This document shows positions 49,130-57,710 of a stretch of DNA of 64,000 nt, in pieces; the stretch's first letter is position 1, and every line of letters begins with the position of its first letter. The stretch is from Clostridiales bacterium (GTDB lineage Bacteria > Bacillota > Clostridia > Lachnospirales > Lachnospiraceae). The position numbers were made by a program, and so were the translations under genes. The stretch covers positions 1 to 64,000 of the forward strand of contig JAJQIK010000088.1 in NCBI GenBank assembly GCA_021199255.1, given 5' to 3'. The notes beneath the pieces were generated by a model that was given only the letters and a program-made list of their open reading frames with translations, was not told where the DNA came from and ran no database searches.

Positions 49130-49430
49130 ATAAACAAACAAATTCACATAGATATTCTAAAGAAAGAGAGGTACAGTCCACCGGAAACATAAACAAAACT
49201 TCCAATTAAAGTACAAATGAATAAGGAACCAATGATAAAACAAAGAACGTAGTCGAGTACATAAGAAAAGGTAACGAATCACAGAAGAGAAAATGAAAAA
49301 GACGTTACAGTATATGCATACGAAAGAAGAGTGGAAAGAGTACGGAAGATGAAAATTGGAGGTAAGACCATTGGATAGTATAGTATAGAAGCGGGTATTG
49401 ATTCTGAAGAGAATTGGTACCCGCTTCGCT
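49130..49430 (+). ncRNA. Candidate untranslated, purine-rich RNA
   Basis: Downstream of the consensus promoter lies a 300-base A/G-rich segment without a long reading frame, ending in a 10-bp perfect hairpin (GAAGCGGGTA, 49388-49397, with TACCCGCTTC, 49418-49427; inner ATTC/GAAT stem). No poly-T follows, so the hairpin may be a processed end. The segment does not resemble an RNA class I can name. A 19-codon frame at 49293 is the longest credible ORF inside. Confidence 0.45.
49293..49352 (+). CDS. 19-residue small ORF in candidate RNA
   Basis: ATG 49293 follows AGAAGAGAAA and encodes a charged peptide beginning MKKTLQYMHTKEEW. It is too short to judge by itself; the weak purine-rich ribosome site and codon sequence allow translation. 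Could be a dual-function RNA. Confidence 0.25.
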   Translation: MKKTLQYMHTKEEWKEYGR

Positions 49431-49548
49431 GTTGCAAAAAATGTGAATATTTGATGAAAATGTCTGAATTTGTGCGAATTTAAGGTGGCTTTTTCCGCTA
49501 AAATAGGTTATAGTATACTTGCAAATGTACGCAGGAATGGAGATTATT

Positions 49549-51018
49549 ATGGGAAAGTTATTTGGCAGAAGAAAAGGATACTCTGATGAAGAATATGATG
49601 AGGAAGAGTATGAGGACGAACTGTTAGAGGAAGACGAGGAAGAAGACTTCGAAGAGGATGAAATAGAAGAAACTGACGAAGAGGACGAGGAGGACGATGC
49701 CGAGGCTGAGCAGGAGGATGAACGCCGGGCTTATCGCCGCAGAAGGCGAATCCGTAATCAGGTGATATCCTACCTTGTGATTCTGGTCTTTTTGGCTGTG
49801 GTGGTTGCAGGCGGCGTGACAGTGGGCGTCAAGATATCGGCGAGTATGCAGGAAAAGAAACAGGCGGAAGTGTTGGCGCTGCAGCAGGCGGAAGAGGAAT
49901 CGCTGGAGGCTCAGGAGATGGTGATTGATACGCCTGAGACTATTTCGGGAGAGCAGGAAGAGGAAGAGGACGATCTGGGTAAGCTGGTAGATACCCTGAT
50001 TTCCGAGATGCCTGTAGAAGATAAAGTAGCAGGTCTTTTTGTGGTGACCCCGGAAGCGATTACCGGCGTGTCCACGGCGATACAGGCCGGGAACGGCACG
50101 CAGGAGGCTTTGAACCAATACGCAGTGGGCGGCCTGATTTATTTTGACCAGAATATTTCGGATAAAGAGCAGATCACAGAAATGTTGTCCAATACCACCG
50201 CCATGAGTAAGTATCCTATCTTTTTGGCAGTAGATGAAGAGGGCGGCTCGGTCAGCCGGGTTGCCAACAGCGGTATCGATGTGATACAGGTAGGCGATAT
50301 GGCTGAAATTGGGGCTGCGGGCGATATGACACAGGCCTATGAGGCAGGGGTGACCATCGGCGCTTATCTGACGGAAATAGGCTTTAATGTGGATTTCGCG
50401 CCGGTAGCCGATGTGGTTCCCGAAGACGGCAGCAGCGTCTTAGAGGATCGGTCGTTCGGGTCAGATGCGCAGACAGTAAGCGATATGGTCGCCAATATGG
50501 TAGAGGGCATTGAAGGAACCGGCGTCAGTTCGTGCTTAAAGCATTTTCCGGGAATCGGCAGCGCTTCTGAGGATACCCACGACGGAAGAGTGGAGACGAC
50601 CAAAACCTTAGAGGAAATGCGGCAGACGGATTTCCTGCCCTTCCAGGCTGGTATTGAAGCGGGCGCTGATTTCGTGATGGTAAGCCATATTACGGCATCG
50701 GCGGTGGACGAGGACGGCGTGCCCAGTTCCCTGTCGGAGGTCATTATGACGGATATCCTGCGGGACGAGCTGGGATTTGAGGGCGTTATTATTACAGACG
50801 CCTTGAATATGACGGCGATTACGGATTACTATACTTCCGAAGAAGCGGCTGTGAAAGCGATTGAGGCGGGGGCGGATATGCTGCTCATGCCGGAGGATTT
50901 TGACGCGGCATATGAAGGGCTGCTGGCGGCAGTACAGGCTGGGGAAATCTCAGAAGAGAGGATTGACGAATCCCTGAGACGTATCTATCGGATTAAGTGC
51001 GCCGGGAAGCTGGACTAG
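49549..51018 (+). CDS. Membrane-anchored NagZ-like GH3 N-acetylhexosaminidase
   Basis: The 489-residue protein has an unusual N-terminal acidic cytoplasmic region (about residues 12-60, mostly Asp/Glu). An Arg-rich patch follows, then one membrane helix (about 75-97), a linker, and a GH3 catalytic domain (about 150-489). Signatures include AVDEEGGSVSR, KHFPGIGSASEDTH (the NagZ-type histidine/aspartate loop) and the nucleophile Asp in ITDALNM. It should act outside the membrane on peptidoglycan-type GlcNAc-containing glycans. The start is ATG 49549 behind GGAG. Confidence 0.88.
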   Translation: MGKLFGRRKGYSDEEYDEEEYEDELLEEDEEEDFEEDEIEETDEEDEEDDAEAEQEDERRAYRRRRRIRNQVISYLVILVFLAVVVAGGVTVGVKISASMQEKKQAEVLALQQAEEESLEAQEMVIDTPETISGEQEEEEDDLGKLVDTLISEMPVEDKVAGLFVVTPEAITGVSTAIQAGNGTQEALNQYAVGGLIYFDQNISDKEQITEMLSNTTAMSKYPIFLAVDEEGGSVSRVANSGIDVIQVGDMAEIGAAGDMTQAYEAGVTIGAYLTEIGFNVDFAPVADVVPEDGSSVLEDRSFGSDAQTVSDMVANMVEGIEGTGVSSCLKHFPGIGSASEDTHDGRVETTKTLEEMRQTDFLPFQAGIEAGADFVMVSHITASAVDEDGVPSSLSEVIMTDILRDELGFEGVIITDALNMTAITDYYTSEEAAVKAIEAGADMLLMPEDFDAAYEGLLAAVQAGEISEERIDESLRRIYRIKCAGKLD

Positions 51019-51072
51019 GAGTTTTTCTTTTATGCTGTCTGAAAAACTATCCGAAAAAAATAAATTTTGGAG

Positions 51073-51101
51073 TTGACAAAGTAAAAACCATATAGTATAT
51101 T
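51073..51101 (+). promoter_or_regulatory. Promoter of tRNA-Gly
   Basis: TTGACA (51073-51078), 17 bases, TATATT (51096-51101), 39 bases before the tRNA. Confidence 0.8.
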
Positions 51102-51140
51102 AGTACTTGTCCGAGCGATAAGGCGCTCAGACAGGTATAC

Positions 51141-51213
51141 GCGCGAGTGGCTCAGTTGGTGGAGCACGACCTTGCCAAGGTCGGGGTCGCGGGTTCGAGT
51201 CCCGTCTCGCGCT
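51141..51213 (+). tRNA. tRNA-Gly (GCC)
   Basis: A full cloverleaf: acceptor GCGCGAG pairs with CTCGCGC (51206-51212), D arm, anticodon arm CGACC-TTGCCAA-GGTCG with anticodon GCC, and T arm GCGGG-TTCGAGT-CCCGT. The discriminator base is T (51213), usual for glycine. CCA is not encoded. Confidence 0.96.
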
Positions 51214-51220
51214 CTTCTGG

Positions 51221-51262
51221 AAAGAGTGAAAATGTTAGCAGGATAACGTTTTCACTCTTTTG
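51221..51262 (+). terminator. Terminator after tRNA-Gly
   Basis: A 17-bp stem AAAGAGTGAAAATGTTA/TAACGTTTTCACTCTTT with one G-U pair, ending in T. Confidence 0.88.
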
Positions 51263-51418
51263 CGTTGTCCGGAGCAATGATAGATGCGAAAATAGTATCA
51301 CTCTAAAAAGCGCCCTAAAAAAGCGGCGCGAAATCATTTGACAACACGCCCAAAATGTGTAATATGATAGGTGTACAGGAAGATTATCTATTGAAGAAGA
51401 GCATGAGGAGGAATAATC

Positions 51419-51655
51419 ATGAAGGTAATGAACATTGACGATCCTGAGAAGTTTTTTGAGGTCATCAACAAGTGTAAAGGAACTGTGGAACTGGTAACGG
51501 CGGAGGGAGACAGATTGAACCTGAAGTCTCAATTGACCAAATATGTAGCCCTTACGAAGCTTTTTGCAGATAATACGATTCCGGAAATGGAGATCGTAGC
51601 CCATGACCCGGATGACGTGAACCGTCTTCTGGAGTACATGGTAAGCGGCAAATAA
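51419..51655 (+). CDS. Small conserved Clostridia protein
   Basis: The 78-residue acidic protein starts behind GAGGAGG and has the pattern MNIDDPEKFFEVINKCKGTV, then GDRLNLKSQLTKYVALTKLF. It reads like a small conserved hypothetical protein; similar ones are sometimes annotated as a fragment of polyadenylation enzymes without basis. TTGACA and TATGAT with a 19-base spacer lie upstream (51339 on). A terminator follows. Confidence 0.7.
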   Translation: MKVMNIDDPEKFFEVINKCKGTVELVTAEGDRLNLKSQLTKYVALTKLFADNTIPEMEIVAHDPDDVNRLLEYMVSGK

Positions 51656-51687
51656 TCGCCGCGGTACATCAGATAGGAACATGAAAA

Positions 51688-51712
51688 CTCCGCTGCCTGC
51701 AGCGGGGTTTTT
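51688..51712 (+). terminator. Intrinsic terminator
   Basis: CTCCGCTG, loop CCTG and CAGCGGGG, followed by TTTTT. Confidence 0.88.
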
Positions 51713-51806
51713 CGATATACGCCCTTTTGGGAGCGTTCCCGCTTGTGGGATACGATAAGCCGTGGGGCTTATTTTTCAGGTGATATTTATAAATGGAGAA
51801 CAGACA

Positions 51807-52310
51807 ATGCATAATGAATTGACGAAACAGGATATTCAGAAAATGGAAGAGGAAATTGAGTACCGTAAGCTGGTGGTACGTAAGAACGCGCTGGAAGACG
51901 TCAAAGAGGCGAGGGCGCAGGGAGACTTGAGCGAAAATTTTGAGTATTATGCGGCGAAAAAGTTCAAGAATCAGAATGAGAGCCGTATCCGTTATCTGGA
52001 GCGAATGATCAAAACCGCGGTGGTGGTGTCCGACGAGTCCGCGGAGGACGAGGTGGGAATGAATAATACGGTGGAGGTTTTCTTTGAAGAGGATCAGTTG
52101 ACGGAGAAATATAAGCTGGTGACTACGGTGCGGGGCAATTCTTTAGAGGGGCTGATCAGCACGGAGTCGCCTCTTGGCAAGGCTCTGCTGGGGCACAAGG
52201 TAAACGACCGCGTGTATGTGGAGCTTACCCCCGGCACAGGTTATTATGTGGTCGTTAAATCTATTGAGAATACGGTAGACGACGGGAGCGACAAGCTTCG
52301 CAGCTTTTGA
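51807..52310 (+). CDS. greA: Transcription elongation factor GreA/GreB
   Basis: The 167-residue protein has an N-terminal coiled coil (about 1-75) with the acidic tip in DLSENFEYYAAK, which enters the RNA polymerase channel to stimulate transcript cleavage. A C-terminal FKBP-like domain contains ISTESPLGKALLGHKVNDRV. ATG 51807 gives the usual length. Confidence 0.94.
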   Translation: MHNELTKQDIQKMEEEIEYRKLVVRKNALEDVKEARAQGDLSENFEYYAAKKFKNQNESRIRYLERMIKTAVVVSDESAEDEVGMNNTVEVFFEEDQLTEKYKLVTTVRGNSLEGLISTESPLGKALLGHKVNDRVYVELTPGTGYYVVVKSIENTVDDGSDKLRSF

Positions 52311-52530
52311 GGAAGGGCTGCTGCCGTCTTTTGCAGCCGTTCTCATACAATCTATTATTTGTAATATTAAAGGGCTTTTCCACATATATCTTACAAAGAA
52401 AGCAACGGCTCCGCGCTTTGGCCTGCGGCTGGCCGCTGTCTGGAAAATGACAAGCTTACGGGACGGCTTTCCCGAATACAGGACAGGTTGCCGTGGCTGT
52501 GAGCTTGGGATGGATGTAGGAGGGGTGCGC

Positions 52531-55296
52531 ATGTATGAGAGAAAAACGGCGTCGGAGGTGATTCGGAGTCTGGGGACTGACAGAGAGCTGGGCTTAAGCC
52601 GTAGAGAGGCAATGGAGCGTAAGGCGAGATATGGCGCTAATAAGCTGAAGGATCAGGAAAAGAAGAGCGTGGCGCAGATGCTCTTAGAACAGTTGAACGA
52701 TCCGCTGATTCTGATTTTAATCGTGGCTATGGCCATTTCCCTGATGCTTCGGGAGTTGGGAGACGCGATTATTATTGTAACGGTAGTAGCGCTGAACGCC
52801 GCCATAGGAATCATACAGGAGGGCAAAGCGGGAAGGGCGGTAGAGGCGCTGAAGAAGATTTCTGCGCCGCAGGCGGTGGTTCTGCGGGACGGCGAGCGGC
52901 TTCAGGTTCCGGCGGAGGATCTGGTGCAGGGAGATATTGTTCTGCTGGAGGCGGGAAATATGGTTCCGGCAGATTTAAGGTTGATAGAAACACTGGGGCT
53001 TTGCACAGAAGAGTCTACCCTTACAGGAGAGTCTGTGCCGGTGGAAAAGGACGCGGAGCAGATGGGGGAAGGAAAAGGGGAGAACAGTTGTGTGAACCTG
53101 GCCTATATGTCCACCTATGTGACCCGCGGCAGGGGCAGGGGCGTGGTGGTGGCTACCGGCATGGATACCCGCATCGGCCACATTGCCGATATGCTGCATG
53201 GCGGCAGGGAGAAGCTGACGCCGCTGCAGGTCAAGCTGGGAGAACTGGGCAGGGTACTCAGCGCTTTGGCGGTGGGTATCTGCGTATTTTTATTTCTGAT
53301 AGCCGTATTGCAGAAGCGTGATGTGGGAGAAATGCTGCTCACGTCGGTTTCTTTGGCGGTGGCGGCGGTGCCGGAGGGACTGCCGGCTATCGTGACGATC
53401 GTGCTGGCGCTCAGCGTATCCCGAATGGTGCGCGCCAGAACCATTGTCCGTAAGCTGGCGTCGGTGGAGACGCTGGGCGCGGTGGAGGTGGTGTGCTCGG
53501 ATAAGACCGGTACTTTGACCCAGAATAAAATGACTGTGACCGAGTGTTATCTGGAGGGCAGGCTCATCAGGCGGGAGAAGCTTCGGGAGCTCTTTGCGCC
53601 GTCGGGACAAGGGCAGGAGACAGACCCCGGACGGCAGCATTTTCTCAGGGGAAGCGTCCTGTGCAATGACGGGGTGATTACGGAAGAAAGGAATCTGGGC
53701 GATCCTACGGAGATGGCGCTTCTTTATATGGCGCAGGACAGTGGCGCGGCTGTGGAACAGGTCAGGAGCCGTTTTCCCCGTGTGGAGGAGAGGGGCTTTG
53801 ATTCGGAACGGAAAATGATGACCACAGTGCACCGGGTGGGCGCGGAGACAATCGCCTATTCCAAAGGCGCTGCCGAGAGGATTCTGGAGGGCTGCGACCG
53901 TCTGTACCGGCAGGGGCAGATTACGGATCTTCTTCCCTCTGAACGGGAAGCAATCTTGCGCGTACAGAAGCAGTTGATGGGAGAGGGCAGGCGTGTTCTG
54001 GCGCTGGCCATGGAGCCCGGCGGCAGTATGCAGGAGAAGCGCATGGTTTTTCTGGGGCTGGTCAGTATGCAGGACCCTGTCAGGCCGGAGGCGGCGGAGG
54101 CGGTGGAAGCCTTTAAGAGAGCCGGCGTTACCACCGTCATGATTACGGGGGATCATCCCGACACGGCGTTTTCCATCGCGAAGGAGCTGGGCATCGCCTC
54201 TTCCGCGGAGGAATGTATTACAGGCCGGGAACTGGAGCATTTGAAGGAGCACAGCTTTTTGCAGAAGCTGCCTTCCCTCAAGGTGTTTGCCAGAGTGACG
54301 CCGGAGCATAAGGTAAAGATCGTGGAGGGATACCGGACGCTGGGAAAGACTGTGGCGATGACCGGCGACGGGGTAAACGACGCGCCCTCTTTGCAGGCGG
54401 CGGATATCGGCATAGCCATGGGGCAGAACGGTACGGACGTGGCGCGGGGAGCGGCGGACTTCGTGCTTATGGATGATAATTTCGCGACTATTCATCTGGC
54501 CATTAAGGAGGGAAGGGGTATCTATGAGAATATCAGGAAGTCGGTGCTTTTCCTCCTTTCCTCTAATCTGGGGGAGGTCATCACGATGCTGCTCACCATT
54601 GTGGCGGGGCTGCCCAGTCCCTTAAAGGCAAGCTTTATTTTGTGGATTAATCTGATTACGGATTCGCTGCCCGCGCTGGCGCTGGGGGTGGACGATAATG
54701 AAACGGAGGCGCTGATGCGGGAAGCGCCCCGTAAGAGGGAGGATTCCCTTTTTGCCAAGGGCGGCCTGCTGTGCGTCGTGTGCTATGGCCTGGTCATCGG
54801 CGGCGTAAGTCTGGCGGCATTTTTAAAGGTGCCTTACGACAGGATTGTGGCGGAGGGGCTGCCTGTAAGCTTACATAATATACTGGCAGGGCTTCAGATT
54901 TCCACGGTGCTGGCGCAGGCGCAGACCCATGCGTTTATGGTGCTGGGAATCAGTCAGTTATTTCACGCCATAGGAATGAGAGATGTGAACCGCTCGGTGT
55001 TCAAAATGAACCATCGCAATAATCCTTATATGCTGCTTGCCTTGGGGGCGGGGATTCTGCTTCAGATAGCGGTGACGGAGATTCCGCCGTTGATTCGGCT
55101 GTTTGGTACCGTGCGCCTGAGTATGACGGAATGGCTGCAGCTAATCGCGTTGTCCGCCACGCCGCTGATTGTGCACGAACTGCTGGTGGCGGCGGGGTAC
55201 AATCAGCGAATCCGGGGCAAACGGCAGGGAGAGCCCGCCGACAGGGCCGCTATGCGAGAACATGCAGCGCCAGCAGAAGAAGGAACAGGCCGCTGA
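52531..55296 (+). CDS. P-type cation ATPase, Ca2+ type (IIA)
   Basis: The 921-residue pump has N-terminal cation-ATPase domain, A domain with LTGES, and phosphorylation Asp324 in SDKTGTLTQNKMT. The P domain has GDGVNDAPSLQAADIG, and about ten membrane helices are present. The PEGLPAIVTIVLAL helix and the NLGEVITMLLTIVAG segment support Ca2+ or Mn2+ transport like PMR1/LMCA1. It exports the ion at ATP cost. ATG 52531 lies behind AGGAGGGG. Its last 47 bases overlap the opposite-strand ytaF. Confidence 0.93.
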   Translation: MYERKTASEVIRSLGTDRELGLSRREAMERKARYGANKLKDQEKKSVAQMLLEQLNDPLILILIVAMAISLMLRELGDAIIIVTVVALNAAIGIIQEGKAGRAVEALKKISAPQAVVLRDGERLQVPAEDLVQGDIVLLEAGNMVPADLRLIETLGLCTEESTLTGESVPVEKDAEQMGEGKGENSCVNLAYMSTYVTRGRGRGVVVATGMDTRIGHIADMLHGGREKLTPLQVKLGELGRVLSALAVGICVFLFLIAVLQKRDVGEMLLTSVSLAVAAVPEGLPAIVTIVLALSVSRMVRARTIVRKLASVETLGAVEVVCSDKTGTLTQNKMTVTECYLEGRLIRREKLRELFAPSGQGQETDPGRQHFLRGSVLCNDGVITEERNLGDPTEMALLYMAQDSGAAVEQVRSRFPRVEERGFDSERKMMTTVHRVGAETIAYSKGAAERILEGCDRLYRQGQITDLLPSEREAILRVQKQLMGEGRRVLALAMEPGGSMQEKRMVFLGLVSMQDPVRPEAAEAVEAFKRAGVTTVMITGDHPDTAFSIAKELGIASSAEECITGRELEHLKEHSFLQKLPSLKVFARVTPEHKVKIVEGYRTLGKTVAMTGDGVNDAPSLQAADIGIAMGQNGTDVARGAADFVLMDDNFATIHLAIKEGRGIYENIRKSVLFLLSSNLGEVITMLLTIVAGLPSPLKASFILWINLITDSLPALALGVDDNETEALMREAPRKREDSLFAKGGLLCVVCYGLVIGGVSLAAFLKVPYDRIVAEGLPVSLHNILAGLQISTVLAQAQTHAFMVLGISQLFHAIGMRDVNRSVFKMNHRNNPYMLLALGAGILLQIAVTEIPPLIRLFGTVRLSMTEWLQLIALSATPLIVHELLVAAGYNQRIRGKRQGEPADRAAMREHAAPAEEGTGR

Positions 55297-55885
55297 GCCA
55301 GGACAGGTCGACGTGAAAAAGGCATCGGAGAAAATACCCCAGCAGATACCCCAGCAGGAAGAAGAGCAGGTTGAAAAGCATGGCGCAGAGAAACAGGAGC
55401 GTCCATGGGATAGAATCTGCGGTAAACGCCATGCCTACCAGAATACTGTCCAGAGAGAGCGCTAAACTCAGCAGAAGCGCTTCCTTTGCGCTCAGGGTCT
55501 GCACATCTTCCTGATTGGCGTCTTCGGGCGACAGATAGATGGTAAAGATAATGTTGATCTGTTTGATTTTGCAGCCCCAGTTCCTGGCGAGACTGGGGCG
55601 TTTGGCCGCCAGGCGGCGGATCAGGCTTTCCGCCAGCCTGCTGAGACCCAGGATCGACAGCAGGGTAAAGGAAATCCAGGAAAGCGCCTGGGAGGGCAGC
55701 AGGCTGGCAAGCAGCGAGCCGACTTGATTGGCGGCGGTGACAAAAAGTGCCGGTACGCAGATTAGAATGATATAAGAGCAAGCCTTGACGCGGACGCTGC
55801 GGGTGCCATAGGATAATCCGGCGGTCAGGGAATCCAGGGTGACCGCAAGCAGAAAGAGCATTAAGGCGGGAAATAGATGGGACAT
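55250..55885 (-). CDS. ytaF: Sporulation membrane protein YtaF (MntP-like)
   Basis: The 211-residue protein has six membrane helices in two repeats. Each repeat carries the MntP/YtaF metal motif: TLDSLTAGLSYG and SLDSILVGMAF. YtaF is found in spore formers, and related MntP proteins export Mn2+. It ends 47 bases inside the convergent ATPase gene. The start is ATG at the complement of 55883-55885, behind AAGGGGAAG. Confidence 0.85.
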   Translation of the reverse strand: MSHLFPALMLFLLAVTLDSLTAGLSYGTRSVRVKACSYIILICVPALFVTAANQVGSLLASLLPSQALSWISFTLLSILGLSRLAESLIRRLAAKRPSLARNWGCKIKQINIIFTIYLSPEDANQEDVQTLSAKEALLLSLALSLDSILVGMAFTADSIPWTLLFLCAMLFNLLFFLLGYLLGYFLRCLFHVDLSWLSGLFLLLLALHVLA

Positions 55886-55989
55886 GAAAGCTTCCCCTTA
55901 TGACAGCCTTACTTTATTGTATGGGAAAAGGGAAAGGCTGCGCATGAAAAAGTTTCTAAAAAGATTTCCAAAAGATATTCTGGAAAAGA

Positions 55990-56018
55990 TTTACGCGTCA
56001 GTCAAAAAATGATATGAT
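55990..56018 (+). promoter_or_regulatory. Promoter of beta-CASP gene
   Basis: TTTACG (55990-55995), 17 bases, TATGAT (56013-56018), 22 bases before the start codon. Confidence 0.55.
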
Positions 56019-56039
56019 AAACAAATAGGAGGGTCGCGT

Positions 56040-57638
56040 ATGGAGCTTATGTTTATTGGGGCTGACCATGAGGTTACGGGAAGCTGTCATTATCTGCGGG
56101 TGGGTGACAAAAATATGCTGGTGGACTACGGCATGGAACAGGGAAGCCGGGCGTTTGAGAACTGCGAGCTGCCGGTAGAACCCGCACTGATCGATTATGT
56201 ATTTCTGACCCATGCCCATGTAGATCATTCCGGGCTGCTCCCGCTGTTGTATGCAAGGGGCTTCCGGGGACAGATATATGCCACGGCTGCGACCTGTGAT
56301 TTGTGCAATATTATGCTGCGCGACTGCGCCCATATCCAGATGCAGGAGGCGGAATGGAAAAACCGCAAGGCCAGGCGCAGCGCCAGCAACGAGCCGGTGG
56401 AGCCGCTCTATACGATGGAGGACGCGGACGGGGCAATCCGGCGTCTGGTTCCCTGTGATTATGACAGCGAAGTCACTGTCTGCGACGGTGTGAAGATAAG
56501 ATTTACGGATATCGGGCATCTGCTGGGTTCTTCCAGTATCGAGGTCTGGGCCACAGAGGACGGCGTGACGAAGAAGATCGTCTTTTCCGGCGATATCGGC
56601 AATTATGACCAGCCGCTTATCAAGGATCCGAAGCTGACGGCGGAGGCGGATTATGTGGTGATGGAATCTACCTACGGCGACAGGCTGCATGGTAAAGAAA
56701 AGCCGGATTACATTGGGGAACTGACAAAGATTCTGAAAACCACCTTTGACCAGGGCGGCAATGTGGTCATTCCTTCCTTTGCAGTGGGAAGAACGCAGGA
56801 AATGTTGTATTTTTTGCGGCAGATCAAGGCTGAGCGTCTGGTGAAGGGGCACGAGGATTTCCCTGTTTATGTGGACAGCCCGCTGGCGGTGGAGGCCACC
56901 GGGATTTTCCAGAAAAATGAATTTGAATGTTTTGATGAAGAGGCCATGGAGCTGGTCAGGCAGGGAATCAACCCGATCGCCTTTCCGGGGCTTAGGCTGG
57001 CCGTTACCAGTGAGGAATCCAAGGCGATTAATTTTGAAAATACGCCCAAGGTGATTATTTCCGCGTCAGGTATGTGCGAGGCGGGGCGTATCCGGCATCA
57101 TTTGAAGCATAACCTGTGGAGGCCGGAATGTACGATCCTGTTTGTGGGATATCAGGCGGTGGGCACTCTGGGGCGCATGATTTTGGAGGGCGCTAAGGAG
57201 GTTAAGCTGTTTGGAGAGCCTATTGAGATTCGCGCCCATGTTATGCAGCTTGCGGGTATGAGCGGCCATGCGGATAAGAATGGACTGCTGGCTTGGCTGC
57301 AGGGCTTTCGGCAGAAGCCGGAGAGGGTGTTTGTGGTGCACGGCGAGGACAGCGTCTGTAAGCTGTTTACCGAATGCCTGAAAATTGAGCATGGCGTCAG
57401 AGCCTACGCGCCCTACAGCGGTACGAGGTTTGATTTGCAAAGCGGCAGCTTCCTGTATGAAGCCGAGCCGGTGGCGCTGAAGAAGAAAGCCCACGGGGTA
57501 TCGGACGTCTTTGCAAGGCTGCTTGCCAGCGGGCAGAGGCTTATCGCCGTTATCCATAAAAACGAGGGCGGAGCCAACAAGGATCTGGCGAAATTCGCGG
57601 ATCAGATTAATTCCCTGTGCGATAAGTGGGAAGTGTGA
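56040..57638 (+). CDS. MBL-fold beta-CASP RNA-processing type protein
   Basis: The 532-residue protein has a metallo-beta-lactamase core. The zinc motif is LTHAHVDHSG, with later His and Asp ligands in DIGHLLGS and SGDIGNYD, and the late ISASGMCEAGRIRHHL belongs to the beta-CASP region. It is related to Ysh1/CPSF73-type nucleases (COG1236), found singly in many Clostridia. The C-terminal part has LAGMSGHADKNGL with a further zinc histidine. An RNA endonuclease role is likely from family knowledge; the substrate is unknown. Confidence 0.9.
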   Translation: MELMFIGADHEVTGSCHYLRVGDKNMLVDYGMEQGSRAFENCELPVEPALIDYVFLTHAHVDHSGLLPLLYARGFRGQIYATAATCDLCNIMLRDCAHIQMQEAEWKNRKARRSASNEPVEPLYTMEDADGAIRRLVPCDYDSEVTVCDGVKIRFTDIGHLLGSSSIEVWATEDGVTKKIVFSGDIGNYDQPLIKDPKLTAEADYVVMESTYGDRLHGKEKPDYIGELTKILKTTFDQGGNVVIPSFAVGRTQEMLYFLRQIKAERLVKGHEDFPVYVDSPLAVEATGIFQKNEFECFDEEAMELVRQGINPIAFPGLRLAVTSEESKAINFENTPKVIISASGMCEAGRIRHHLKHNLWRPECTILFVGYQAVGTLGRMILEGAKEVKLFGEPIEIRAHVMQLAGMSGHADKNGLLAWLQGFRQKPERVFVVHGEDSVCKLFTECLKIEHGVRAYAPYSGTRFDLQSGSFLYEAEPVALKKKAHGVSDVFARLLASGQRLIAVIHKNEGGANKDLAKFADQINSLCDKWEV

Positions 57639-57710
57639 GCGGGATGTTCGGCTTGAAGCCTATGGACGCCTTGCGGGGAAGGGTAGATTACAGTAAAGGA
57701 ACGATGGAGT

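Noticed and set aside
53290-54495. 401-codon - strand ORF
   Set aside because: It is antisense to the P-type ATPase, whose conserved motifs are all in the + frame; long antisense frames are common in this GC-rich gene.
55998-56852. 284-codon - strand ORF
   Set aside because: It is antisense to the beta-CASP protein, which has the zinc motifs.
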